Source: Cellulomonas fimi
Lineage (GTDB): Bacteria; Actinomycetota; Actinomycetes; Actinomycetales; Cellulomonadaceae
DNA: 64,000 bases
Direction of reading: 5' to 3'
NCBI RefSeq assembly: GCF_028583725.1
Contig: NZ_CP110680.1
Coordinates: 3,410,001 to 3,474,000 of the forward strand
The stretch's first letter is position 1; each line of letters opens with the position of its first letter. The notes under the pieces were generated by a model. The model did not search any database. It saw only the letters and a list, made by a program, of their open reading frames with translations, and had not been told where the DNA came from. The position numbers were made by a program, and so were the translations under genes. Below are positions 1 through 9,413 of this stretch, piece after piece.

Positions 1-995
1 CAGTCAGCGTCGACGGGGCTGTCGACGTCCTCGGGCTTCTCCGGCGGCGGGTCCGCGGTCCACGCGGCGGCCAGCAGCACGATGCGGGCGAGCAGGTTGA
101 TCCAGATCAGCAGCGTGACGATGACCGCGAACGACGCCAGCACCGGGTTGCGCGTCGCGCTGCCCGCGACGACGGACGTCCCGAGCAGCCGGACGGCGCC
201 GATACCCACGGCGGCGATGACGGCGCCCTGGAGCAGGTCCCGGAAGTCGGGCCGCTGCCCGGCGAGGAACCACACGATCAGCATGAACATCGCGGCGTCG
301 ACGACGAACGACACGAGCGCCGCCGCCACGGTGCCCGACGTGTCGGGCCAGCCGACGAGCGTCGTGAGCCAGTCGGACGCCGCCGTCGCCGCCGTCGTGA
401 GGACCGCCGACACGAGCACCGCGAGCGCGATCCCGACGAACCCGCCGAGCTCGCGCAGCTTCGAGAAGACCGCGTTGTCGCCCGTCACGCGTCCGAACAT
501 CGCGCGTACGCCGGTGCGCAGCGCGGCGGTCGCCGAGATCGCGCTCAGCACCAGGACGACGAGCGCGACGACACCCGCGACCGTGAGCGCCGGGTTGAGC
601 ACCAGCGTGTCCGGGTCGATGAGCCCGGCGTTGTCCCCCGTGTCGATCAGCCCGGGGAGCGAGTCGTCGATCGCCGTCAGCACCTGCTGCCGGAGTGCGT
701 CGTTGTCGCCCAGCACCGCCATGAAGATCGTGTAGCCGATGGTCAGCCCGGCGAACACCGAGAACAGCGCGGCGTACGCGATCCCCCCGGTCAGCAGCCC
801 GCCGCCGGCGGCGCCGAAGCGCGCGTTCGCACGCGCGGGACGCGTCTGCTGCCACCACGCGAGCAGCACCTTGGCACGTTCGACGAGCGACGGGCGCTTG
901 CGGGGCAGCGACTCGTCCTCGGTCCGCTGCGCGCGCGCCTGGGCGGCCCCCGAGCCGGCCGCCGGGCGGGTCACGTCCGTCGGCTCGCCCGTCAT
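1..995 (-). CDS. YihY/virulence factor BrkB family membrane protein (C-terminus cut by window edge)
   Basis: The reading frame starts at ATG 995 and runs off the left edge without a stop, giving about 331 visible residues. After a charged N-terminus rich in Arg and Lys (about 45 residues) there are roughly six hydrophobic segments, with the first one around GLLTGGIAYAALFSVFAGLT, which is the typical YihY/BrkB start (an amphipathic entry followed by an Ala-rich helix). The visible tail becomes acidic and proline-rich (PPPEKPEDVDSP), so the true stop is probably only a little beyond the edge. Family members are inner-membrane proteins of uncertain function; the old RNase BN name is not supported for them. 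The start has no Shine-Dalgarno sequence but has TAGGGT six bases upstream, so the mRNA is probably leaderless. Family assignment is confident, function unknown. Confidence 0.85.
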   Translation of the reverse strand, partial: MTGEPTDVTRPAAGSGAAQARAQRTEDESLPRKRPSLVERAKVLLAWWQQTRPARANARFGAAGGGLLTGGIAYAALFSVFAGLTIGYTIFMAVLGDNDALRQQVLTAIDDSLPGLIDTGDNAGLIDPDTLVLNPALTVAGVVALVVLVLSAISATAALRTGVRAMFGRVTGDNAVFSKLRELGGFVGIALAVLVSAVLTTAATAASDWLTTLVGWPDTSGTVAAALVSFVVDAAMFMLIVWFLAGQRPDFRDLLQGAVIAAVGIGAVRLLGTSVVAGSATRNPVLASFAVIVTLLIWINLLARIVLLAAAWTADPPPEKPEDVDSPVDAD

Positions 996-1004
996 GCCTC
1001 GACC

Positions 1005-2824
<1,820 letters not shown>

Positions 2825-2829
2825 CTACG

Positions 2830-3252
2830 TCAGGTGGCTTCGTCGTCGAACGGTGCGCTGCGCCATCGCTCGCCCGGGTCGCCCGCGACGCCCACGCCGG
2901 CCTTCGCGGTGGCCGCGGTCGCGGCTCCGGCCGTCGCGGCCGCCGCCGTGCGCGCGGTCGCCGACGGGCGTGCGGGTGCGGGTCCGGACGACGGCGACAG
3001 GTCGTCGAGCAGCGCCTCGCGCACGATCCGGCGCGGGTCGTACTTGCGCGGGTCGAGCGCCGCCCAGTCGACGTCGCGCGCCTCCTCGCCGAGCTCCTCG
3101 TCGACGCGCGCCTTGGCGTCGGCGGCGAACTGGCGCGCCCGCCGGACCCAGTGGCCCAGCTGCTCCGCGTACCTCGGCAGGCGCTCGGGGCCGATCACGA
3201 AGGCCGCGACGAGGAAGAGCACGAGCAGCTCCCCGCCGTTGATTCCGAACAC
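2830..3252 (-). CDS. tatB: Sec-independent protein translocase subunit TatB
   Basis: A 140-residue protein with one N-terminal membrane helix (about residues 6-20, GGELLVLFLVAAFVIGPERLP) followed directly by an amphipathic helix and a disordered Ala/Thr-rich tail. The Gly-Pro-Glu-Arg-Leu-Pro hinge after the helix is the hallmark of TatA/TatB, and the long charged region after it favours TatB, the subunit that with TatC recognises twin-arginine signal peptides at the membrane. It follows sigE-rseA-htrA as in M. tuberculosis (Rv1221-Rv1224). The gene starts with GTG at 3252, has no Shine-Dalgarno sequence and has TACCCT six bases upstream, so it probably also has its own leaderless promoter between htrA and tatB. 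Confidence 0.88.
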   Translation of the reverse strand: MFGINGGELLVLFLVAAFVIGPERLPRYAEQLGHWVRRARQFAADAKARVDEELGEEARDVDWAALDPRKYDPRRIVREALLDDLSPSSGPAPARPSATARTAAAATAGAATAATAKAGVGVAGDPGERWRSAPFDDEAT

Positions 3253-3258
3253 CGGGTC

Positions 3259-3264
3259 AGGGTA
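3259..3264 (-). promoter_or_regulatory. -10 hexamer TACCCT for leaderless tatB
   Basis: TACCCT on the minus strand ends six bases before the GTG start of tatB at 3252, with no ribosome binding site between them. It lies in the 63-base gap after htrA, so tatB could be expressed apart from the stress operon. Confidence 0.45.
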
Positions 3265-3315
3265 CCCCGCGCAGCCGTGCGGAAGGCCCCCGTCGAGGGC
3301 GCGACCGCGGGCGTC

Positions 3316-4926
3316 TCAGCGGGCGTCGGCCTCGTCGAGGCGCACCCGGACGTCACGCTCGTCCGACCCCGTCCGGACGCGCAGGACGACGGTCTCGCCC
3401 GGTGTCCGCGCGCGGATCGCGACGATCAGCTCGTCGGGGTCCGTCACCGGACGGCCGTCGATCGCGAGGATCACGTCGCCGCGCCGGATGCCCGACCGGT
3501 CCGCGGGGCCGTCCGGGGACACCGCGGGGGTCCCGTCCCGGTCCTCCGTCGAGACCTGCACGCCCTCGCCGACGTACCGCTGGTCCAGGAGCACGCCGAT
3601 GATCGGGTACGTCGCCCGGCCCGTCTCGATCAGCTGCTCGGCGGTGCGCCGCACCTGCTCGGACGGGATCGCGAAACCGAGACCGATGCTGCCGCCCGTC
3701 GTGGCAGACGTGCCCGGCGGCTGCGCGATCGCCGAGTTGACGCCGATCACCTCGCCGCGCGCGTTCACGAGCGGGCCGCCGGAGTTGCCGGGGTTGATCG
3801 CCGCGTCGGTCTGGATCGCGTTGATGAACGCCGTGTCGTCCTCGTCGCCCGCCGACACCGGCCGGTTGAGCGCGCTGACGATGCCCGTCGTGACCGTCCC
3901 CGCGAGCCCCAGCGGCGCACCGACCGCGACGACCGGGTCGCCGACGACGACCGCGTCGGAGTCGCCCAGCAGCAGCGGTGTCAGCCCGGTCACGCCGACC
4001 TTGAGGACCGCGAGGTCGTACTCGGACGTCCGGCCGACGACCGTCGCGTCCTCCTCGCTGCCGTCGGCGAACGTCACGGTCAGCGACGTCGCGGCGTCGG
4101 CCGCCTCCGCGACCACGTGGTTGTTGGTGACGAGGTAGCCGTCCGCGCGCAGCACGAAGCCGGAGCCCGTCGCCGTGCCCTGCGGGCCGTCCACCTCGAT
4201 CGACACGACGCTCGGCAGCACCGAGGCCGCGATGCCGGCGACCGACTCGGGAGCGCGCGCCACGTCGGCCGCGCCCGGCACGGTCGTCGGCAGGCCCGCG
4301 TCGGCGAGGTGGTCGTCCTCGCCCAGCCGCGCCCCCAGCACGCCGCCGAGGACGCCCGCGACGAGCGCCAGGACGACGAGCGGCACGACCCACGCGACCG
4401 ACAGCGTCCGGCGACGACGGCGCGGTGCCGCGACCACGAGCGCGGGCCCGTCAGGTCCGTCCGGCCGCTCGCTCGCGTCGGGGGCACCGGACGTGTACGG
4501 GCCGGGCGGGAAGGGCCCGTGGCCGTGCGCGCCGGACGGGTGCCCGACGCCCGGCCGGGGGTCGACGCCGTACGCGGACGGCGCGTGACGGGGGTCGCCG
4601 CCGTACGCCACCGGGGCGTGCCGGGGGTCGGCGCGGTGCGCGGCCGGCGCGAGGCGCGCGTCGGCGTGGGCGGACCGGGGGTCCGCGACGGACGACAGCG
4701 GGGCCGGCGTACCGGCCGACGACGGAAGCGGCGGCGCGGCGACCGGCCCGGGGTCGGGCGGCAGGACACGACGGCCCGACGGGGACGCGAACGGGTTCTC
4801 GAACGTGTCGGGGGCGGGCCGGGAGGCCGGCGCCTGCTGCTCCGTCGTGGCGTCGGCGGGTTGCGGCGTCGCACCCGGGGCGGCGGCCGCCCCGGTCGGT
4901 CGGCTCGCCTCGTCGGGGGTCGTCAT
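3316..4926 (-). CDS. htrA: HtrA/DegP-like membrane-anchored serine protease with PDZ domain
   Basis: A 536-residue S1C protease. The first ~170 residues are a cytosolic Pro/Ala/Asp-rich region containing loose DPRHAP repeats. A membrane helix (about 175-200, VAWVVPLVVLALVAGVLGG) places the rest outside the membrane. The trypsin-like domain shows the catalytic triad: His in TNNHVVAEA (near 267), Asp in SEYDLAVLKVG (near 303) and Ser in NPGNSGGPLVNA (near 380). A C-terminal PDZ domain (about 435-530, GIRRGDVILAIDGRPV) would bind substrate C-termini. It degrades or refolds damaged envelope proteins. ATG 4926 overlaps the rseA stop as ATGA, so it is coupled to the anti-sigma factor and belongs to the sigE stress operon. 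The N-terminal start is fixed by that overlap; a much longer upstream frame is not real. Confidence 0.93.
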   Translation of the reverse strand: MTTPDEASRPTGAAAAPGATPQPADATTEQQAPASRPAPDTFENPFASPSGRRVLPPDPGPVAAPPLPSSAGTPAPLSSVADPRSAHADARLAPAAHRADPRHAPVAYGGDPRHAPSAYGVDPRPGVGHPSGAHGHGPFPPGPYTSGAPDASERPDGPDGPALVVAAPRRRRRTLSVAWVVPLVVLALVAGVLGGVLGARLGEDDHLADAGLPTTVPGAADVARAPESVAGIAASVLPSVVSIEVDGPQGTATGSGFVLRADGYLVTNNHVVAEAADAATSLTVTFADGSEEDATVVGRTSEYDLAVLKVGVTGLTPLLLGDSDAVVVGDPVVAVGAPLGLAGTVTTGIVSALNRPVSAGDEDDTAFINAIQTDAAINPGNSGGPLVNARGEVIGVNSAIAQPPGTSATTGGSIGLGFAIPSEQVRRTAEQLIETGRATYPIIGVLLDQRYVGEGVQVSTEDRDGTPAVSPDGPADRSGIRRGDVILAIDGRPVTDPDELIVAIRARTPGETVVLRVRTGSDERDVRVRLDEADAR

Positions 4927-5909
4927 GGGGTCTGCAGGGCTCCCGTCACCGTCTGCCAGCCGCGCGTGATGCGCGCAGGCACCCCGTCGTCGTAGGCGCC
5001 TCCGGGAAAGGCTGCCACGAGCGGGGCCAGCACGTCGTGCCCGTCGGCCCCGACGACCTGCACGACGGTCGCGTCCGCCTGCCAGGCGAGGTGCGACGGC
5101 TCGGAGGCGAGCACGTACACGGCGCGCCCGCCGAGGTCGTGCACGCGTGCGCCCGCGATCGCGTCGGTGTCCAGGCGGCCCTGCTGCTCCGTGACGACGA
5201 GCGAGCCGGCGGGGCCCGTGACGTCGACCTCGAGCACTGCGCCGCCCTGGGCCCAGCGCAGCGCGGTGATCGACCAGCCCTCGGGCAGGTCCGTCGGGAA
5301 CGACCACGCGTGCGCGCGCAGCCACGAGGTCGTCGCCGGGTCGACCTGGCCGGCCCGGACCGCGTCGTCGAGCACGGGGCGCCCGTCGACCTGTCCCGGC
5401 CCGGTGACCGGCTGCGCGAGCAGGGCGAGGTCCGCACCCGGGTGGCTGACCGGCACGATCTCGGGGCGCTCGCCGAGCACGAAGAGCATCGCGGCGACGG
5501 CGCCGAGCCCCGCCACGGAGCCGACGGCGAGACGCGTCGGATGACGCCGCGACGTGAGGTCGGGGCGCAGCCCGGACGACGGGCGCCCGGTCCACGAGCG
5601 CGGGACCAGGCCGGCGGACGCGAGCGCGAACCGGTCCGGCGGCGCGGCGAACGGGTCGCGCGGCGGCTGCGGGCGGCGGAGCTCCGACCCGTCGGGGTCG
5701 GGGGCGAGGGACAGCAGGCGGGCGGTCAGGTCCGGGGCCGGGGCGACGTCGTCGGCTGCCGACGCGAGGGCGCGACGGGCTGCGCGCGCCGCGGCGAGCT
5801 CGGTGGCGCACTGCGCGCACAGGGCGACGTGCGCGAGCGCGCGCTCCGTCGCGGCGACCGAGAGCTGGCCGTCGACGAGCGCGCTGATCCGGGACCCGAG
5901 GTGGCTCAC
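4923..5909 (-). CDS. rseA: Membrane-bound zinc-type anti-sigma factor (RseA-like)
   Basis: A 328-residue protein starting with GTG 5909, which overlaps the sigma-factor stop (5906-5908) as GTGA. Near residue 28 it has the anti-sigma zinc motif His-x3-Cys-x2-Cys (HVALCAQC), in an N-terminal helical domain of the RsrA/RseA type that would clamp the sigma factor. A single membrane helix follows at about 126-146 ([20 protein letters not shown]), leaving about 180 residues outside. The external part is much longer than in mycobacterial RseA and has no recognised fold. By position it should hold the downstream-encoded partner sigma factor inactive until envelope stress. The zinc motif may make it redox-sensitive, which is inference. 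Confidence 0.88.
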   Translation of the reverse strand: MSHLGSRISALVDGQLSVAATERALAHVALCAQCATELAAARAARRALASAADDVAPAPDLTARLLSLAPDPDGSELRRPQPPRDPFAAPPDRFALASAGLVPRSWTGRPSSGLRPDLTSRRHPTRLAVGSVAGLGAVAAMLFVLGERPEIVPVSHPGADLALLAQPVTGPGQVDGRPVLDDAVRAGQVDPATTSWLRAHAWSFPTDLPEGWSITALRWAQGGAVLEVDVTGPAGSLVVTEQQGRLDTDAIAGARVHDLGGRAVYVLASEPSHLAWQADATVVQVVGADGHDVLAPLVAAFPGGAYDDGVPARITRGWQTVTGALQTP

Positions 5910-6517
5910 GCCACGCTCCCCCCGCCCGTGCCGACGGTGTGCAGCGTCGCGTCGGTGCCCGCGGACACCGCGTGCGCACCCTGCACCTCGGGGGCGCGGT
6001 GGCCGAGCGAGTCGCGCAGCCGCGCGCGGGCGCGGTGGATGCGCGAGCGGACGGTGCCGAGCTTGATGCCCAGCGTGACGGCGATCTCCTCGTACGACAG
6101 GCCCTCGATGTCGCACAGGACGACCGCGGCGCGGTACTCGGGCGGCAGCTCGTCGAGCGCGCGCTGCACGTCGTGGTCGAGGTTGCCGTGCTCGTACGCG
6201 CGCTCGGGGCTCGCGAGGTGGTCGACCGACGCGTACCGGTCGGAGTCGTCGCCCATCGCGTCCATGCGGACCCGCTGCTTGCGACGCGCCTGGTCGAGGA
6301 ACAGGTTGGTCGTGATGCGGTGCAGCCATCCCTCGAACGTGCCCGGCGTGTACGTGTTCAGCGAGCGGAACACGCGCACGAAGGTCTCCTGCGTGAGGTC
6401 CTCGGCGTCGTGCCGGTTGCCCGTGAGGCGGTACGCGAGGCGGTAGACGCGCGCCGAGTGGTCCCGGACGATCTGCTCCCACGTCGGCGGCTGCCAGGCG
6501 GCCGGTGGCGTGGTCAT
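5906..6517 (-). CDS. sigE: ECF RNA polymerase sigma factor, SigE-like
   Basis: A 203-residue ECF sigma factor. Region 2 is clear (about 20-90: [20 protein letters not shown] then [14 protein letters not shown], with the promoter-melting helix [20 protein letters not shown]) and region 4 has the helix-turn-helix [20 protein letters not shown] (about 150-172). ATG 6517 is chosen because AAGGAG lies eight bases upstream (6525-6530 region); a longer open frame to 6736 has no such support. The order sigE, anti-sigma, htrA, tatB with a divergent O-methyltransferase matches M. tuberculosis Rv1221-Rv1224 and Rv1220c, which is the basis for the symbol. A GGAAC-N17-CGTT element about 90-110 bases upstream fits autoregulation by an ECF factor. 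Confidence 0.92.
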   Translation of the reverse strand: MTTPPAAWQPPTWEQIVRDHSARVYRLAYRLTGNRHDAEDLTQETFVRVFRSLNTYTPGTFEGWLHRITTNLFLDQARRKQRVRMDAMGDDSDRYASVDHLASPERAYEHGNLDHDVQRALDELPPEYRAAVVLCDIEGLSYEEIAVTLGIKLGTVRSRIHRARARLRDSLGHRAPEVQGAHAVSAGTDATLHTVGTGGGSVA

Positions 6518-6602
6518 CGGGTCGGGCTCCTTCGGGTCGTCGGACGGGTCACCAGTCTCCCAGGTCGCGCGACGGTCTTCGAATCGTGACGTGCGTCCTG
6601 GT

Positions 6603-6630
6603 GGAACGCGTCGAGCCCCGGGAAAGTTCC
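6603..6630. promoter_or_regulatory. Symmetric ECF-type (sigma-E-like) divergent promoter
   Basis: GGAAC at 6603-6607 and GTTCC at 6626-6630 form an inverted repeat. Read on the minus strand it gives a GGAAC -35 (6626-6630), 17 bases and a CGTT -10 (6605-6608), matching the known actinobacterial SigE/SigH type (GGAAC, 16-18 bases, GTT) and pointing at sigE with a leader of about 80 bases. Read on the plus strand the same arms give GGAAC, 18 bases, GTT, pointing at the O-methyltransferase gene. Each arm thus could be -35 in one direction and -10 in the other. Confidence 0.55.
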
Positions 6631-6722
6631 GCGGGCGCTCCGCCCGCCTCCCTCGGGCGCCGCGCGGGCACCGATAGGCTGGCCGCATCCCACGCCCCAC
6701 TGCACCGCCCCGGGAGGCTGCC

Positions 6723-7355
6723 ATCTCCACCGACAAGGCCCAGAGCTGGGTCTACTGCGAGGAGTTCCTCCCCGAGGACGACGTGCTCCTGCGCGCCCGC
6801 GAGCGTGCGGCGCAGCTGGGCTGCACGCCCGTGCTGCCGGGGTCGGGGGCCGCGCTGTCGGTGCTCGCGGCGGCCGCCCAGGCCCGCGCCGTCGTGGAGG
6901 TCGGCACGGGTGCCGGCGTCGGGTCGCTGTACCTGCTGCGCGGGATGCCCGCCGACGGCGTGCTCACGACGATCGACCTCGAGGTCGAGCACCAGCGCGC
7001 CGCCAAGGAGGCCTTCGCCGAGGAGGGCGTGCGGGCGACCCGCACGCGCACGATCTCGGGTCGCGCGCTCGACGTGCTGCCACGCCTCACCGACGGCGGC
7101 TACGACCTGGTCTTCGTCGACGCCGACAAGGAGTCCTACCCGGGCTACGTCGAGCAGGCCGTCCGTCTGCTCCGCCCGGGCGGGGTGCTGGCCGTCGACA
7201 ACGCGCTGTGGCACGACCGCGTGGCCGACCCGGCCCGGCGCGACGAGACGACGACGACGATCCGTGAGGTCGGACGCGTGGTGCGCGCCGACGACCGGCT
7301 GCTCCCCGCGCTGCTGCCCACGGGCGACGGGCTGCTGGTGGCCGTCCGCCGCTGA
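6723..7355 (+). CDS. SAM-dependent O-methyltransferase (class I, catechol-type)
   Basis: A cytosolic methyltransferase of about 210 residues. SAM-binding motif I is [16 protein letters not shown], followed by [10 protein letters not shown], and the metal-site motif is [16 protein letters not shown]; a late [10 protein letters not shown] segment is typical of the catechol/caffeoyl-CoA O-methyltransferase fold. Divergent to sigE exactly as Rv1220c is in M. tuberculosis; methyl acceptor unknown. The start is odd. The frame opens after a stop at 6675 and contains no ATG, GTG, TTG or CTG until GTG 6783, yet the 20 codons before it ([19 protein letters not shown]) look coding and belong to the family. 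ATC at 6723 lies five bases after GGGAGG (6712-6717), so I annotate an unusual ATC start; GTG 6783 is the conservative alternative. Confidence 0.82.
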   Translation: MSTDKAQSWVYCEEFLPEDDVLLRARERAAQLGCTPVLPGSGAALSVLAAAAQARAVVEVGTGAGVGSLYLLRGMPADGVLTTIDLEVEHQRAAKEAFAEEGVRATRTRTISGRALDVLPRLTDGGYDLVFVDADKESYPGYVEQAVRLLRPGGVLAVDNALWHDRVADPARRDETTTTIREVGRVVRADDRLLPALLPTGDGLLVAVRR

Positions 7356-7374
7356 CGGCGCGAGCGACCCGGGC

Positions 7375-7402
7375 CGCGTGCGGGAGTCGGCTCCCGCACG
7401 CG
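7375..7402. terminator. Bidirectional terminator hairpin
   Basis: A perfect 12-base-pair stem (CGCGTGCGGGAG with its complement) around a TCGG tetraloop, placed between the convergent methyltransferase (stop 7355) and aminopeptidase (stop 7445) genes. It has no U-tract on either strand, like most terminators in this window. Confidence 0.7.
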
Positions 7403-7444
7403 ACGGCGCGCGAGGCGACACGTCGACGCCCTCGGCGGGATGCG

Positions 7445-9046
7445 TCAGCGCAGCTCGGTCAGGAACTCCAGCAGCAGGCGCGCGCCGTACCCGGTCGCCC
7501 CCTCGGTGACCTCGTGCTTGTCCGCGGTCGCGCGCGCGGGCCCCGCGATGTCGAGGTGCGCCCAGCGCCGGTCCCCGACGAAGTGCCGCAGGAACAGCGC
7601 GGCGGTGATCGACCCGCCGCCGATCCGGCGGTCCGACGGCACGTGGCGCAGGTCGGCGACGTCGGACGCGACCGCCTCCTCGTACTCCGCGACGAGCGGC
7701 ATGGGCCAGGCGAGCTCGCCCGACGACTCGCTCGCCGCGGTCAGGGCGGCGACGAGGGCGTCGTCCGTGCCGTACAGCGCGGCGTGCTGCTTGCCGAGAC
7801 CCAGCGTCGCGGCACCCGTGAGGGTCGCGACGTCGACGAGCACGTCGGGGTCGAGCGTCGCGTCCGCCCAGGCCAGCGCGTCGGCGAGGACGAGCCGCCC
7901 CTCGGCGTCGGTGTTCGCGATCTCGACGGTCGTGCCGCCGAACAGCGTGAGGACGTCGCCCGGGCGGTAGGACGCGGCGCCGACGTGGTTCTCCGCGAGG
8001 GGCAGGACCGCGGTGACGCGGTGCGCGACGCCGGCCTCGGCCGCACCGAGCACGGTGGCCAGCGCGACGGCGGCGCCCGTCATGTCGGTCTTCATCGGGA
8101 CCATCGCCTCGCGGGGCTTGATCGAGAGGCCGCCCGTGTCGAACGTGATGCCCTTGCCGACGACGACCACGTGCTGCGCGTCGGGACCCGCCGTGGCGGG
8201 TCGGTAGGCGACGGTGACGAGGCGCGGCGGCGACGCCGAGCCCCCGCCGACCGCGAGGATCCCGCCGAAACCGTCGGCGGCCAGCTCGCGCGGGGTGCGC
8301 ACGGTGACCTCGAGCCCGGCGTCACGACCGAGCCGGCGCGCCTGGTCGGCGAGCCACGCGGGGTTCTTGGTGCTCGACGGGGTCGCCGCCAGGTCGCGGA
8401 CGAGCCACGTCGCGCGTGCGGCGGTCCGCCCGGCGTCGACGGCCGCGGCCACGCGCGTGCCGTCCCGCCCGAGCAGGACGAGCGGTGCGGGCTCGGGATC
8501 GGGCGTGCCGGTCGCGAGCGTCGGCGTGCGGTACGCGGCGAGCAGGTAGCCCTCCGTGAGGGCACGTGCGGCGGCGGCCTCGTCGGACGACGACTGCCCG
8601 GCGTACGCGCCGACCGTCGTGACGACGCGGCGCAGGCCGCGGGTGGCGCGGGCCAGCGCGGCCCCGGCGCGACGCAGGTCGCGCGGCGACCCGTCGCCGA
8701 CGCCGACGACGACCAGGCGCGGGGGCAGGCCGTCCCACGGCAGCGTGACCGCCGACCCGACGGGCCGCGGCAGCTGCAGGACGTACGCCTCGCCGGCGGC
8801 GCCCGTGAGGCGCACCCGTTCGGCGATCTCCGCGAGGTCGACCCCGTACCGGGCGGCGGCGTCGGCGGTGCCCTCGCGGGGCTCGACACCGTCGTCCCCG
8901 GGTCCCGGCGGGGCGACCGGGACGGCGACGGCGTCGACGGTGCCGTCGGTCAGCAGCGCGCTCGTCGCGAGCGCACCGCCGACCGACGTCACCTCGGGCG
9001 GCGTCCGGCCGATGGATGCGGTGAAACCGGTCGTCGGCCTCGCCAT
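7445..9046 (-). CDS. pepA: Leucyl aminopeptidase (M17 cytosol aminopeptidase)
   Basis: A 533-residue M17 peptidase that removes N-terminal residues from peptides in the cytosol using two metal ions. The C-terminal catalytic domain has the family signature NTDAEGRLVLADAL (near residue 377), the metal ligands in GKGITFDTGGLSIKP (near 295, Lys and Asp) and the MKTDMTGAA segment. The N-terminal macro-like domain is more diverged. ATG 9046 (MARPTTGF) is the best start; a further upstream frame is not convincing. It lies 16 bases downstream of the DUF3117 gene and is probably co-transcribed with it, ending at the hairpin at 7375-7402. Confidence 0.93.
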   Translation of the reverse strand: MARPTTGFTASIGRTPPEVTSVGGALATSALLTDGTVDAVAVPVAPPGPGDDGVEPREGTADAAARYGVDLAEIAERVRLTGAAGEAYVLQLPRPVGSAVTLPWDGLPPRLVVVGVGDGSPRDLRRAGAALARATRGLRRVVTTVGAYAGQSSSDEAAAARALTEGYLLAAYRTPTLATGTPDPEPAPLVLLGRDGTRVAAAVDAGRTAARATWLVRDLAATPSSTKNPAWLADQARRLGRDAGLEVTVRTPRELAADGFGGILAVGGGSASPPRLVTVAYRPATAGPDAQHVVVVGKGITFDTGGLSIKPREAMVPMKTDMTGAAVALATVLGAAEAGVAHRVTAVLPLAENHVGAASYRPGDVLTLFGGTTVEIANTDAEGRLVLADALAWADATLDPDVLVDVATLTGAATLGLGKQHAALYGTDDALVAALTAASESSGELAWPMPLVAEYEEAVASDVADLRHVPSDRRIGGGSITAALFLRHFVGDRRWAHLDIAGPARATADKHEVTEGATGYGARLLLEFLTELR

Positions 9047-9062
9047 GTCGTGCAGCCCGTCG

Positions 9063-9230
9063 TCAGGAGACGACGGACGTGAGGGCCTCGCCCAGCTCGG
9101 CGGCCTCGGTCGCGTTGAGCTCGACCACCAGCCGTCCACCGCCCTCGAGCGGGACGCGCATCACGATGCCACGTCCCTCCTTGGTCACCTCGAGCGGTCC
9201 GTCACCGGTCCTCGGCTTCATCGCGGCCAT
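9063..9230 (-). CDS. DUF3117 small conserved actinobacterial protein
   Basis: A 55-residue protein beginning MAAMKPRTGDGPLEVTKEGR and ending with a short helix (ATEAAELGEALTSV). This is the near-invariant DUF3117 sequence found across Actinobacteria (Rv1211 in M. tuberculosis); no function is established. ATG 9230 has a strong Shine-Dalgarno sequence (AAGGAGAG about ten bases upstream). In M. tuberculosis the gene also lies near folP2 and the LOG gene, so the neighbourhood is conserved. It is upstream of leucyl aminopeptidase with a 16-base gap. Confidence 0.9.
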   Translation of the reverse strand: MAAMKPRTGDGPLEVTKEGRGIVMRVPLEGGGRLVVELNATEAAELGEALTSVVS

Positions 9231-9323
9231 ACGGGGGGCCTCTCCTTCGCCTCGTGCGTCCCGGCCGGGCGCTCGTGCGCGGAGCGCGCGACGAGAGGCC
9301 CGCTGGCCGGTGGTCCGCCGACC

Positions 9324-9329
9324 ATCTTA
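9324..9329 (-). promoter_or_regulatory. Candidate -10 box TAAGAT for DUF3117-pepA
   Basis: TAAGAT on the minus strand lies in the 183-base gap upstream of the DUF3117 gene, in one of the few AT-richer spots there. It would give a leader of about 85 bases. I see no clear -35 element at 16-18 bases. Confidence 0.35.
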
Positions 9330-9413
9330 GTTCACCCGAGGGTCCCTACCTCGACCGATACGACCCGGGCCGCCCGATCGGCTCGGCGTCGGACGCCGGT
9401 CCGGGTGCACCGG

